In this document: one piece after another, positions 25,001 through 39,299 of the stretch
Numbering within the stretch: the stretch's first letter is position 1
Layout of the letters: each line of letters begins with the position of its first letter
Assembly: GCA_012295275.1 (NCBI GenBank)
Contig: CM022667.1
Span: 8,276,038-8,340,037, forward strand
Reading direction: 5' to 3'
Length of the DNA stretch: 64,000 bases
Origin: Chrysomallon squamiferum
Taxonomy: Eukaryota; Mollusca; Gastropoda; Neomphalida; Peltospiridae
Made by a program: the position numbers and the translations under genes
Notes under the pieces: generated by a model
Database searches by the model: none
What the model was told of the DNA's origin: nothing
What the model saw: only the letters and a program-made list of their open reading frames with translations

Positions 25001-28000
25001 CCTAAATTTAAAGTGAGTTTATATTATGTGTGTGTGTGAGTGCGTGTATGTGTATGTGAGTGCGTGTGTGCATGCATGCGTGCATTAAACCCATTCATAG
25101 CTGTGAGTACAGAGATGGAAAGAAACATAAATCCACTGGATTCATCTGACAAGTTTAAATCTAGAGAATAGATTCTCAAAAGAATCATGCATCTTAGTCT
25201 ACATTTGTCTTAAAAAGTCAAGTACAGCTGTTTGCCCTTGGAGGAATTATTAGTGTTGTTATTACTGTTGATGTTGTTGTTCTAAAAGAAAGGTAGTTCC
25301 ATGTTATTATTCATAACAGTGTCTGCCTGTTGCATAATTATGTTGTTTGTTGTGTTATGTTGCATATATAAGAATTTTTTTCTCACAAATTAGACATTTT
25401 ACTAGTCTGTCAAACATATTTGTCTTTTTCTGTGTTTTCAGTTTGCGCCACATTCCACAGAGGAGAAAGAGACAGAAGCCTTTGATTCAGAGGTGAAATA
25501 AAAAGTCACAACAGACAAAATTTTCAAAGTGTTTAAATCTTTAATATTGCTTTTGTTTTTAATATTGCCTTAAAACAAATACAGATTTTTTTCCCTTGTT
25601 CTTGAAATTTTATTAATTGTATGTTAAAGTAGAAATTATGTGACAAAATTTTACTTTATTTTCAGCATTAAATTAATAATAAAGTACAAATTATTTGACA
25701 TGATTTTAATTTATTTTAGTATTTTATTAAACATGATTTCAGATGCAGTATAATGTTAATACTAAAATATATTTTATTAAACAATATTCCAATTTCAGTA
25801 TAATAATAATACAGTTTAAATTAATTGTGTAATTAATTTTCAGGCAATGAAGTATTTATCTTACTTGCTGTATCCCCTGTGTCTGGCCGGTGCAGTGTAC
25901 TCACTTCTCTATGTACAGCACAAAAGGTGAGAAATTTAACATCTTTATTTCAACAGCAAAATATTTATTTAAAAGTTACTGTAGTCATACTGATAAAAAA
26001 AAGGGTTTATTAAACAAAAGTTACATATACATGATTATATATTTTACATAATTACATTTCAAATGTTTATTTAATAGTTAGAAATATATTTATTAAATTA
26101 AATTTATATAACTTTATTATTATTATTATTTTTATTATTATTTTTACATTTTACCTATTTATACTTAAAATATTTTTATTTTTCAGTTAAAGGTTCATTT
26201 TAATATTTGTATTTAAACAACAACAAAAAATCTTAACTTAACAGTTAATTTATGTAGAATTATTAATTTAAAAAAAATCTTTATTGAACAAAAGTGTGAT
26301 AACTTTATTACTTTACTTGTTCCATAATTATATCTAAAATATTTATTTAAATACAATGTATGTAATATATATTGATTATAAAACATACTTATTAAACAAA
26401 ATTTAGATAATTTTATAGTTACATTTACATAATTATTTTTTAAATATTTTTATTTTGTAGTTGGTATTCATGGTTTTTACAAAGTCTTGTAAATGGTAAG
26501 TTATTTTTGATTCATAAAAATCTGTCCATTTATTTTTTACATGTAAATGTTTGCCATTTTCTGCATTATGTAGTTCTAATTTTTGATAGTTTACTGTTTG
26601 TGCTTTTTAATTCTTAAAGCTGAACAATCTGAATATTAAAACATTTACAATGTTGAAGAATTATCAGCAGTGTATGGTTAGTGGCTCAATGCTGACACAA
26701 GCTGGAAGCATATTCACCAGTGCAACCTCTTAAAATGCAGAAATAAATATTACTTACATTCTCAGAAATCAAACCATGTGCAAAACTCTTTCAATTTCCT
26801 ATTCATATCATCAGGGTTGTTATTCTTACTGTTTTATCATCTGCATTATTTTTATTGATATTTTATTTATATTATTGTTATAAATTATATATTTTTTAAT
26901 TATTACTGTTCCTATACTTATTATTATTATAGTTATTGTTGATGTTATTATTATTACTATTCTTCTTATTATTACAACTACTACTCCAATTATTATTATT
27001 ATTGTTATTATTATTGTTATTATTATTGTTATTATTGTTGTTATTGATGATTAATTTTCAGGTATTTATGCTTTGGGATTCCTGTTTATGCTACCTCAGT
27101 TGTTTGTTAACTATAAGGTAAATTCTGTTAAACTTTTCCACTTTTATTTGCAATAAATTATTTAAATATATACTTTAATATAATTTGGAATCAATAAGAA
27201 TTTTATTGTTCAAGTTATTTATTTTATTTTTAAAATGTAAACAACCAACAATATTTAGGAAAATATACAAGATTTTAATCTAGAAATGTGATGACAGTTT
27301 TGAGTATCTTAGAAGTTAGTTCAAGATATTGCACATTATTTTATTCTCCCTTTTTTTAAAAAAGTTTTTTGATCTTGAAATGTGTAATATTAAGAAATGT
27401 TTAAAAAATAATATGTTTTTTCTTTTTTTTTGAAATCTGTTGTTTGTATTTGTTAGTGGAAGGTAATGAATTGATAAATGTATTTCTCATTTGTGACAAG
27501 TGATACTGCAAAAATGCAGTCAGTTTTGTGATCTCTTCTAGGAGTAGACTGTTTGGCTACTTAATGCTCGTCATTCTTTTCTAATTCATTATTTACGGAC
27601 CCAACAAGACTGAAAGTGCCAACAGTATATTAAGATTGTTCTTTCTATATCATAATGTACATTCTCTTAATAATAATTTACCTTTTGTTTTATTTTATTT
27701 TTTTAAACTTATTTATTTTTTTTTTTTTTTTTTCACAGTTGAAATCTGTTGCTCATTTGCCTTGGAGACCTTTTATGTACAAGGTAAGTAAATGTATATG
27801 AAATAAGAATGTTAGTGTTTGTTATTATTTAATAATTTTAGCATTATTTATGTCATATCTTTTTGTTGTTAAATCTTTTGTGTGATTTCTTGATAAATTT
27901 GTATATATTAGTTAATATTGCAAAATCAGATATGAAAATTATTATTTTAATTATTATCTGATATTCAAGTTTATTGTTTCAAGTCTTTTAGGCAAAAATA

Positions 28001-28581
28001 CAATTTAAAAAACCCAAACAAGACAAAAAAATTATTTAATATTTAATTTTTATTATTATTTTTTTTTTCAGGCCTTTAACACATTTATTGATGATGTATT
28101 TGCCTTCATTATTACCATGCCAACAGCACATCGATTAGCATGTTTCCGTGACGATGTTGTTTTTATAATCTATCTGTATCAACGATGGTAAGCCATTTTA
28201 TTATTTATTATTATATACTTTTTTTTTGTAAAATACATTTATGAAGATTTCTTTTTTAAGAAGTTTTTTGAGAAATGTTGAACAAATATTGTGATACTTA
28301 CTTTTTAAAATGAAATAAAAATAGGAAAATAATATGAAGTGTTTACTCCTCTGATGATTAAATATTTTCTGTTTCATAACTTTCTGATATTTGTGCCTTG
28401 CATGAAAATGAATTAATGTGAAAATAAACAAGTTAATAAGGATTAATTTTTATTAACAAATTAATTTTGTAGTAATATATATATTTTTATAATTGTTTTT
28501 TTCAGGTTGTACCCTGTAGATAAGAAGCGAGTCAATGAATTTGGACAGTCATTTGAAGAGGAGACAAAGAAAACAAAATAA
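21226..28581 (+). CDS. CLPTM1L: CLPTM1L, CLPTM1-family ER membrane protein
   Basis: Seventeen coding exons: 21226-21387, 21648-21751, 22075-22261, 22646-22773, 22951-23023, 23282-23399, 23579-23673, 24055-24139, 24530-24633, 24944-25012, 25442-25492, 25844-25926, 26461-26495, 27062-27117, 27739-27783, 28072-28187, 28506-28581. They give 528 residues in one frame; human CLPTM1L is about 538. Recognisable matches include CIQPYL near residue 43, [10 protein letters not shown] (exon 9), [12 protein letters not shown] (exon 12), [18 protein letters not shown] (exons 14-15), and [17 protein letters not shown] with HRLACFRDD at residues 467-493. Residues 6-27 form an N-terminal hydrophobic segment. 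Further membrane segments lie around 276-300, 318-350, 393-415 and 432-480. Sequons at N102 and N221 fall in the predicted lumenal domain. The family acts in the ER, where CLPTM1L is reported as a scramblase for the GPI-anchor intermediate glucosaminyl-PI. All junctions are GT-AG and in phase. The start matches the human N-terminus in length. Confidence 0.93.
25620..25843 (+). repeat. Diverged ~54-bp repeats carrying acceptor-like ends in CLPTM1L intron 11
   Basis: Two adjacent copies (about 25624-25670 and 25678-25724) share AAAGTA-AAATTAT-TGACA followed by a T-rich tract ending in AG. Pyrimidine-rich tracts ending in AG are found near 25665, 25719, 25742, 25798 and finally the used acceptor at 25843. 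Only the last keeps the reading frame with homology to CLPTM1L. Confidence 0.5.
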
Positions 28582-31500
28582 ATTTAATTTATCTGCCTGG
28601 TTTTTACTCAGAACAGTTATCACATGTCTTTAATGTGTTGTTTGAACTTTGACAGTTAAATGTTAATCCTGGTCAATGGCAATGTCTCAGTATTATTTTT
28701 CTTTATTCAGTCTCGTATTGTAAAACTTTCTGATAGTCAGGGTTGTCTTAACACATTGGTTCACTGGGCACCTCCATACAGACCCAAGCTAATCTATCTG
28801 TGTTGTGATATAAATAAATAAATACTATACTATACCATTACTAAACTATAAATATTTGTTACTGGAAAATGCATATTTAAGATGTATTTTACTGAAGATA
28901 ATGAAAATATTAATGTTTCTTTTTATGATAACAAGTGGACATTGTGTACTTTAGTGTGCTCTGCTTTGCCTGGTGGGTTATAATCCTGTTAAAACAGCCC
29001 TGCTGATAGTGGTGTAGTGTAGAATATTCAGTATTACCTGCTCTCACGTCATATATCCACACCATCTCTAGAATCAGCTAGTTTAATACCTCTGCTTTAC
29101 AGTAACAAGGAACATATTTTATTAATAATTACTTCAATTTGAAGTTTTGGTGTGTTTATGTGGTCTTTGAATCTATTTAATATTTATTACTTTATTTAGC
29201 ATTTTCTACGTTCATTCATTAAGATTTTTTGTATGTTGTCTGCGTACAGTGATCTGTTTTTTGTTTGTTTTTGTCTCTCAGCTAAAATGTTAATTCATTA
29301 CAAACTTCCACATAAGTAATATATAATTTAAGCAGTGCATTGTTTGAACTAATTAAAAACCAAATTCCATTTGGTGTCAACTTTTGTCAGAATGTTTAGT
29401 GTTGATTGCTTGATACACATTCCGTTGCTGTATGTACATAACACCAGAATTTTAAATTACCTTTTTAATTTAGTATTATCTTACTGCACTGTTCACATTA
29501 TTAAATAGTTGAAATCCTTTCTGCATCATTTGAAAACAGTTTGTTTATGTACTACTACTGGAACAGTATTTTGTTTCTTAGCAAAACCATATCCTCTTGT
29601 TCACAGATGTTAGAGTATTAATTTATTTTTCTCGGATATTTCCATGTAATTCAATTTCAGGTTCAAGAATATTTGACACAATATTAAAAGGGACAATTGT
29701 TACTTACGTTTTATTTTTTACATTTGTGTTTGTAAACAACTTCAATCCTATTATGGAGTAATTTTGGAGTTCTGAGTTCTGTCTTAATGGTTGCATTATT
29801 TTTGGTTATCTATTTTTGGTTATATTCTGATTGGTCAACTATTATGAGGGCAGCATTTTCATTGGTTAACCTTTTATGTTGGCTACATTCTGATTGGTTG
29901 AATAATACAATGTGTCAAAGGATTTACAAGTTGTATTAGTGAGAGTGAACTTTATTAAAATCAAACAAAATTAAAAAATGTATTTATTTTTTTTTTAAAT
30001 TAAATAAGTAGGTTTGTGTTTGTGTGTATGTGTTTGTATGTGTTCAAATACAATGCAGACATGTGGTTCCAACTGAACATTTCTGAGTTTTATTTGTGTA
30101 TCTTATTTATTTTTTCACTTTGCCTTAGAAGACAGAAACATGACAGAACAAAACTTAATTGTTGTCAAATGTTGATAATCAAAAGATCATTGAAAAATCA
30201 AACTTCCTGATGGTTTTATGTTGAAACAATGTATATTGGTGTTGATATTTTAATTGTACTTTTTAAAATGTTCCTCTTCTTGTTAATAAAATAATTAAAT
30301 TTTATTATGATTTCTTGCCTGTTTCTACAACATAAAACAGATATGATCTCTTTTTTCCTAAACATTTTTTTTCAATACTTAATTTTAAAAACTAATAAAA
30401 AAACACAAAAGCAAAAAATGGAAGATATACTTTTCATTTTAAATAAATGAACAATATCCAAAAAGTGGTATGTTGAATAAAATAATTATTACATTGATAT
30501 ATCACAGATTTGGCCTATACAATATATGTAAGTAATGTATATACATAAATATTAATTACAGCAGTATCATATTTAAAAAAAATATATATAATCCTTTTAT
30601 GTCATTTCACAAACACAATGAACATAAATAAAAGAAAATACACAACCAAAGTTTACACTGATTGATTAATATGTTTGGCACTACTTATCTTCAGTCAAGA
30701 TATTAACAATAACTGATTGTGATATTTCTTAATGCACACAGACATCAAATACTGTATTACACTTTTTCTCACAGTTCGGTTATCTTTTATTATAGCTCAA
30801 ATTTCACCCATCCTGTTCTATAATCACTGGCCTGGTAACTTGATTATCAAAAAGAAAATTTACATTAAAATTTCATGCTTCAATCAATTTTTGATTTACA
30901 GACACGTTCACTTTCACCCAGCTTTGTAGGTATAGCATGGAGGTCTTTGGGTTATAATTATCCTAACAGTTACCACAGCAATACCACTAATACTATAATA
31001 TCTACTGAGAAAACAATAAAAGTGCAGTACTTTTCTTGACACAATCAAAATCTGTTTTTCGTATTTCTCCAATTCATCAACTTCGACAAACAGCAAAATA
31101 AACAATTTATAAGGAGAAAGCTGTTAGAAAAAGGCACCAATGTTTCTGATAAAACCATACTTAATTTAGTTTTCCACATATGCAGATATTTACACAACAC
31201 ACTGTCTTATTTTAGTTCATAGTCAATAAATTCAGATAGTAGTAATAATATCTTTACAACTATTTACATTATATGGAAGGAAATCTAGATCTTTCTGTCT
31301 ATATTACTATCAGATCTCACAGTTAAATGCAATTTTCACGAACTGTTTTCACTCTTCTCTTATGGCAGATTTCACACATACATTATAATCACTTCCAGAT
31401 GCATGCAACATCCCAACTATATGCTCTGTTATTTACAAATCAAGATAACACAATACATGATTCACGTACAAACTGACTTACATCACTCATAGATATTTCA

Positions 31501-31777
31501 TGTTAACATGTCAGAGAAAAAGAAAAATTATCATCATAATATTTAACAATCATATTCATCACCAACATAAACGACATTAGGAAAAAAAACAAGGATAGTT
31601 AGTTTTCACAATCATTATTTGTCTTGGCCTATTGTACATTAAAAGCAATGTGCTTGAACATCCACACAGTTCATTGGAAATATTTGTAAAATTCTTTAGT
31701 GACATGTATGTTTAAGTCAAATGTAAGGTCACTTTTATATGATGCCTGGTGATGTGGTCATTTTTTTATGTGCTTGT
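28582..31777. other. CLPTM1L 3' region and intergenic sequence
   Basis: No further exon is seen. The sequence is AT-rich but mostly non-repetitive, with a short imperfect repeat of CTGATTGGT context near 29828-29900. Part is probably the long 3' untranslated region ending near the poly(A) signal at 30285. Confidence 0.45.
30285..30290 (+). terminator. Candidate poly(A) signal for CLPTM1L
   Basis: AATAAA lies about 1.7 kb after the stop codon. An earlier candidate is AATAAATAAATA at about 28813-28824. Which one is used cannot be told from sequence. Confidence 0.3.
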
Positions 31778-34575
31778 GTAAGATCACTTTTAAGATACAC
31801 TGACGTAAGATCACTTTTAAGATACACTAGTGTAAGATCACTTTTAAGATTTTCTAGTGTAAGATCACTTTTAAGATATTCTAGTGTAAGATCACTTTTA
31901 AGATACACTAACGTAAGATCACTTTTAAGATACACTAGTGTAAGATCACTTTTAAGATATTCTAGTGTAAGATCACTTTTAAGATATTCTAGTGTAAGAT
32001 CACTTTTAAGATACACTAACGTAAGATCACTTTTAAGATACACTAGTGTAAGATCACTTTAAGATACTCTGTGGTAAGATCAACTTTTAAGATACACTAG
32101 TGTAAAATCAACTTTAACATACGCTAGTGTAAGATCAACTTTAAAATATACTAGTGTAAGATCACTTTTAAGATACACTGCTTTAAGATCACTTTTATGA
32201 CAGATACACTAATGTAAGATCAACTTTTAAGATTCTCTTTTGTAAGATCAGCCTTTAAGATACACTAGCGTAAGATCAAATTTAAAGATACACTAGTTTA
32301 AGATCAACTTTTAAGATATATTAATGTAAGATCAACTTTTAAGATATATTAATGTAAGATCAACTTTTAAGAGACATTAATGTAAACATACTTTTAATGT
32401 AAACTAGTGTAAAATCAACTTTAAGATACACTAGTGTAAGATCAACTTTTAAGATTCTCTTTTGTAAGATCAGCCTTTAAGTTACACTAGTATAAGATCA
32501 ACTTTTAAGATTCTGTTTTGTAAGATCAGCCTTTAAGATACACTAGTGTAAGATCAACTTTAAGATACACTAGTGTAAGATCAACTTTAAGATATACTAG
32601 TGTAAGATCAACTTTTAAGATACACTGCTATAAGATCACTTTTAAGACAGATACACTAATGTAAGATCAACTTTTAAGATTCTCTTTTTTTGTAAGATCA
32701 GCCTTTAAGATACACTAGTGTAAGATCAACTTTTAAGATTCTCTTTTTGTAAGATCAGCCTTTAAGATACACTAGTGTAAGATCAACTTTAAGATACACT
32801 AGTGTAAGATCAACTTTAAGATATACTAGTGTAAGATCAACTTTTAAGATACACTGCTATAAGATCACTTTTAAGACAGATACACTAATGTAAGATCAAC
32901 TTTTAAGATTCTCTTTTGTAAGATCAGCCTTTAAGATACACTAGTGTAAGATCAACTTTTAAGATTCTCTTTTGTAAGATCAGCCTTTTAAGATACACTA
33001 GTGTAAGATCAACTTTTAAGATTCTCTTTTGTAAGATCAGCCTTTAAGATACACTAGTGTAAGATCAACTTTATGATACACTAGTGTAAGATCAACTTTA
33101 AGATATACTAGTGTAAGATCAACTTTTAAGATACACTGCTATAAGATCACTTTTAAGACAGATACACTAATGTAAGATCAACTTTTAAGATTCTCTTTTG
33201 TAAGATCAGCCTTTAAGATACACTAGTGTAAGATCAACTTTTAAGATTCTCTTTTGTAAGATCAGCCTTTAAGATACACTAGTGTAAGATCAACTTTTAA
33301 GATTCTCTTTTGTAAGATCAGCCTTTAAGATACACTAGTGTAAGATCAACTTTATGATACACTAGTGTAAGATCAACTTTAAGATATACTAGTGTAAGAT
33401 CAACTTTTAAGATACACTGCTATAAGATCACTTTTAAGACAGATACACTAATGTAAGATCAACTTTTAAGATTCTCTTTTGTAAGATCAGCCTTTAAGAT
33501 ACACTAGTGTAAGATCAACTTTTAAGATTCTCTTTTGTAAGATCAGCCTTTAAGATACACTAGTGTAAGATCAACTTTTAAGATTCTCTTTTGTAAGATC
33601 AGCCTTTAAGATACACTAGTGTAAGATCAACTTTATGATACACTAGTGTAAGATCAACTTTAAGATATACTAGTGTAAGATCAACTTTTAAGATACACTG
33701 CTATAAGATCACTTTTAAGACAGATACACTAATGTAAGATCAACTTTTAAGATTCTCTTTTGTAAGATCAGCCTTTAAGATACACTAGTGTAAGATCAAC
33801 TTTTAAGATTCTCTTTTGTAAGATCAGCCTTTAAGATACACTAGTGTAAGATCAACTTTATGATACACTAGTGTAAGATCAACTTTAAGATATACTAGTG
33901 TAAGATCAACTTTAAGATATACTAGTGTAAGATCAACTTTTAAGATACACTGCTATAAGATCAACTTTTAAGATTCTCTTTTGTAAGATCAGCCTTTAAG
34001 ATACACTAGTGTAAGATCAACTTTTAAGATACACTAGAGTAAGATCAACTTTAAGATACTCTACTGTAAGATCAACTTTTATGATACACTAGTGTAAGAT
34101 CAACTTTAAGATATTGTACTGTAAGATCAACTTTAAGATACTCTACTGTAAGATCAACTTTTATGATACACTAGTGTAAGATCAACTTTTATGATACACT
34201 AGTGTAAGATTAACTTTAAGATACTCTACTGTAAGATCAACTTTTATGATACACTAGTGTAAGATCAACTTTTATGATACACTAGTGTAAGATCAACTTT
34301 TATGATACACTAGCGTAAGATCAACTTTAAGGTACACTAGCGTAAGATCAACTTTATGATACACTAGTGTAAGATCAACTTTAAGATACACTAGCGTAAG
34401 ATCAACTTTAAGGTACACTAGCGTAAGATCAACTTTATGATACACTAGTGTAAGATCAACTTTTAAGATACACTAATGTAAGATCAACTTTTATGATACA
34501 CTAGCGTAAGATCACTTTTAAGATTCTCTTTTGTAAGATCAACTTTTAAGATACTCTAGTGTAAGATCACTTTTA
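31778..34575. repeat. 27-bp satellite array with ~281-bp higher-order repeat
   Basis: About 100 tandem copies of a 27-bp unit (GTAAGATCAMYTTTTAAGAT then ACACTAGT-type sequence) fill 2.8 kb between CLPTM1L and CEP72, which converge on it. At the left end units are regular and start at 31778, 31805, 31832 and 31859. Because 27 is a multiple of three, both strands are open there (about 31735-32062), giving a 9-residue repeat that is not a gene. From about 32.6 kb a composite unit recurs. The landmark TGCTATAAGATCA starts at 32626, 32855, 33137, 33418, 33699 and 33951, spacings 229, 282, 281, 281 and 252 bp. This is a higher-order repeat with gain or loss of sub-units. The right end decays into single units carrying TATGAT variants. 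The array is AT-rich and non-coding. Confidence 0.95.
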
Positions 34576-34577
34576 TA
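34572..34577 (-). terminator. Weak candidate poly(A) signal for CEP72
   Basis: TTTATA on the plus strand reads TATAAA on the minus strand, 177 bases after the CEP72 stop and at the edge of the satellite. No canonical AATAAA or ATTAAA was found between the stop and the array, so the 3' end may lie here or within the array. Confidence 0.2.
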
Positions 34578-34753
34578 ATCACTTTATGATATGTTAACAT
34601 AATATAATGTTTGGATCACATATCTCAAACATATAAATAGTATAACTGTATCTTACGATACAAGTTGTAAACATTGTATATCTTATACATCCAAACAGAC
34701 ATCAGTCTGACCCAAAGAAAAACCACTGCAGTGTAACTTGGGTTAAACAGTTT

Positions 34754-35284
34754 TCATGTTTTTGAAGAGTAAAGCGTTGCCGATGGCACGCCCTCGTGTG
34801 TTTCGGAAGGGACATAACTCTTGTTCTTCATTCTGTCACTGTAACTTCGGTGCATGTAGTCAATTTCGTCATGGTGACGATATTTCAACTCGTCAATCTC
34901 TCTCAGCAGGTGTTCATTTGTCTGTACGAGAGACCTGAAAACATTTGGGTACCTGTGTTAATTTCTGTGAGTTGTCTCTTGCTCACTTTGTACAAGTATC
35001 TGTGAGTTTTTTCATCACTTGAGTAATATCTCCGAGGTTTTGTCATTTAATGCATTGTCTGAATGAAGTTCAGAAGAATCAGTAACAGAAAATTATTAAG
35101 TGTACACTCAAAACAAGTTCAAAAAGAATTTTAGCTTTCTAGATGTGCTGACATTTTTAACTAACATGTATTGCAAAAAACAATCTATTCTCAGAATATA
35201 AAAATTTGAGTAAATTCACTGTGTTAAAACAGTCATAACATGCACATCCTCTCGCATACACAGATACTTATGCACATACATACA

Positions 35285-35323
<39 letters not shown>

Positions 35324-36087
35324 TTACATATACATATATATTTAACAATGATGCTCAAATACAACTCCTGGGTACAAACAGATACACAAACTGACATACA
35401 CATGAACAGACATTTCAGATGTTTTAACTTACTTGTGACTTTCCTGTAACATTTGTTTTACATCTTGTAACTGTGCAAACTGTTTGTGTCGCATTCGCAG
35501 ATCTTCAATTTCATGTTGTAGAGCATTGTTCTGTCTTTGTAGTTCATCTAAAACAACAAGTAAATAAAAAAAAAAATACAGATAAATAAATAAAAAAATA
35601 AATATAATTAAATAAATATAACTATATAAATAATATATAACTATAAATATAAATATAAACAAATAATTAAATAAAATAATATTAATAATTACACCTCTGA
35701 TACCAAAAAATTTTTTTTTTTTTTTTTTTTTTGGCCATCACAATCTGGCAAATATAAAAATGTCTTGCAAAATTAACTGAAGTTTTGAAAGTTTTAAAAG
35801 AAGTTATTTAAGGTATTTACCTAGCTGTGTTTGATTCACCATGGAAATGGAAGATGCTGCAGCACCACTATGGTAACTTGTCATGGTTTCTTGACTGTCC
35901 AGTTTTTTCTGAAGACGTTTATTTTCTGCAATGTATTTTTCAAGTTGGTCTCGCAAAGTTTCCTGCAGTTAAACAAAGATTGTGTCCTGTTATTGTGCAG
36001 TGTACTTGTCAAAGTTTATTTAAAACTTTTTGTTATCATAAAGAATAACTCATAGTTACTATATGTGTCCAAGTGTCTCTGTATGTG

Positions 36088-36167
<80 letters not shown>

Positions 36168-39100
36168 AGTGTGTGCATGTATGTGTGTGTGTGTGTGTGT
36201 TGTATGTGTGTGTGTGTTGTGTGTATATGAGTGTCTGATATGTATGTGTATGAATGTGTTTGTGTGTGTATGTATATGAGTGTGTATGTATTTATGTTGT
36301 ATGTGTATGTATGTTTTCTGTGTATGTGTGTATATGAGTGTGTGTGTCTGTGTCTGTGTGTGTGAGTGTGTGTGTATATGAGTGTATATCTCTTTGTGTG
36401 TGTGTTGTGAGCATGGATTTGATTCCATAACGGCCAAAAAAAAAATAATATATGTATCTATATAATTTAAATTAAATGTATTGAATCATACCACATCTTG
36501 AAAAGCATTCTGTAAAGAATTCTTCAGGTGTGTTTCATTAGCAGACGACCCATCAATGGTTGCCTGGTAACGAGAATCCCTGTCTCTCAGTTCCATGTTT
36601 TCTTCCTGCAGGTGGCGAATCTTCTCCTCCAGTCGTTTGATTTCTTGTGAGTTCTGACAGCTCACTTCAAACTGCTCAACAATATTCAGAGCTAAAGCTG
36701 AAAATACATTTTAAAACTTTTCTGTTATGTTTTAAAAAAAAAAGAAAATGTGAAAAATATGATAAAATTCTATTTATCTTAAGTCTGAGTGGCTACCTAA
36801 TAATGTAAATATAATTCTGTTACTTTTTGCCAGTTCCACCTAGTCTGCTAGTAATTATGTTAAAAATAATTGTACATGCTGATATGTGGCTAGACTTAGC
36901 AACAATCAATGGTTCTATGATTAGTGCAATTTATTCTTCTCACTAATATCTCATTTATTTTCCAGTTTATGATAAAAAAAAATGTCTTGCTTGCAACTGA
37001 TAATAAAAGGAGTGACGAGATATTATAGCATAAAAAGCAACAGTCTCATTAAACAAAAGAAATGCAATTAAATTTTACAATAAAACCAATTCACAAAATT
37101 TACCCTTGAACTTTGAATGTTTGTGCAAAGACTTTGTTCCATTCCAGTATCTGTCGACAAGATCAAGCAACTTGACCAGGAAGTCACGACCACGCGGATT
37201 TCGTTCCAGCCTTGTTTTGATTTCCTCAGCTTCCTGTGTGACTCTCGGGTCTGTTTGTGGATTTTTGGGAATACCCAGCTCTTTGAGAGTCTCCTCTATC
37301 TGTGAAAAAAACACACAACATTTCACTCATTTTTTAACAGAAATGTTTATCCCTTAGTGTCTTCCATGCTGATCAAATAATAAATTAGATAATTTTAAAC
37401 AGATCAAAAGATAAAGTAAATAATCAGATTAAACGAGTTAGCCAAAAACTTACCTCGAGGTCTTGTTTCAACTGATTTTTATGATTATTATTGTTATTAG
37501 TTCGTCTGTTTGTGTGTTGTCTGTTTCTGTCATCTGAGTTCATCTGAGGTGGGGCAGGGTAGGACTCACGAGTTGTGGGTACCTTATTTCCACCTGGATC
37601 TGACCCATTGTCTGAAATTTGTTACAGTAATTTATGTACACAAAATAATGATTATTATTATTATTATTATTATTTTAATTAAATAATATATAGAAATCAA
37701 AATAAAAAAAGACAAAAGTAGACAATTATGACACTTTGATAGAACATTATGACTTTTACAAGTGACAGGCATTGTATTTAATTTGGTTTTGTGTTTTAAA
37801 TTGTTGTTATATGATATTTTATATTTCTGTTGTACTGTAACATGGTATAACGCAGGGTAGTTAACACTGGGAATGCTCAGACATGTAAGTATGAAAAGTT
37901 CAACAAGAACTGAGTGAACTGCAGCCTACCGGCGTCAGGATGTGGGGTGAAGAAGCCAACACTTTTGTACTTCGTGTACGCCATCAGCTCATCCTGGTAC
38001 TGCAGGTTTGGATCAGGCCTTAAATTAAACATTTTAAAAAAATGATCAAACATCAGCTTCTTATTAAACAATACTAAAAAATAAATTTAAAAAACATATA
38101 AAAATTATACTTTTCTTTTTAATTAAAGTTATAAGTCAAATATTTTCTCCACATTTGAATTTTTTAAAATTATAAACTAGTTAAAGAATAAATAACAGTT
38201 ATGGAGAGAGAAGAAAACACAGAACAGTTACTCACTGTGTTTCTCTTGTTTTTTCATTTCTCTCAAACTGGGACACTGTCACTGCGGGAATGTTGGGATA
38301 CTTCTTCCTGTATTCAGCCATTTTCTCATCTGCTTCATAATCATCTGGAGCCTCAGGTTTTACTTTTGAAGTCTTCTGAAAAAAATAGTAATAATAAAAT
38401 AAAATAAAATAAAATAAAATAAAATAAAACGAGGTCATTTTATGTGTGTGTTGTCATTCAATATTTAGAAATTTAAAATGTTTTCAAGTGCTATTTATTT
38501 TTATTATTTAATCAATTTTATTTTCAAACTTTATGAAATATAAAAGAACACCCACAAAAAACACAAAATAAACACAATAAAACACAAACATTAGTAATAT
38601 TATTTATCATTAATTTTGAATAGAACAAACCTTATTTGACCCCTTACTTCATCATGACCTAGCAATGATTTTATTGTTAAAACTTCATTATTAGCAAAGG
38701 TTGCTAAATACAAGAAGTTGTTAGGCTCTTTATTTAATAATTTAAAGAGACTTACCTTTTCACACTCCTCCTGAATCCTTGTCAATTTATTATCATCAAG
38801 AGTTTTAAGATCTGGAGAAACAAACAAACACATAAAGCTAAAGTAATAAATTAAATTAATTTACAATAATGGCATCAATAAGAGAGTTTTTCCATTAACT
38901 TTCCAATTCTACTTTTTAATAATCAATATATAGCCACGGTGAAATGTATCCTCATCAGTCCTGTGTTAATGAAATAATAACAGTTATGTAATAAGTTGTG
39001 TGCAATGAACAGGGGTTTGTTGCTTCACTTTTGGAGGTAAAGTGAAAACAAGTATCTAAATACAGAACTGATATGATTAATCACAATATTAACAACATCA

Positions 39101-39186
39101 ACAACGACAAAAACAAAAACAACAATAATAATGATGATAATAATCATGATAAAATAATAATAATGATAATCATGATGATGATAATG

Positions 39187-39239
<53 letters not shown>

Positions 39240-39243
39240 CTTG

Positions 39244-39299
<56 letters not shown>

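Noticed and set aside
31735-34575. Regular repeats suggesting a CRISPR array
   Set aside because: Units are contiguous with no unique spacers, units vary gradually, and the host genome is a spliced animal genome. It is a satellite.
36036-36437. 133-codon His/Thr ORF
   Set aside because: Antisense reading of the (TG)n block in a CEP72 intron.
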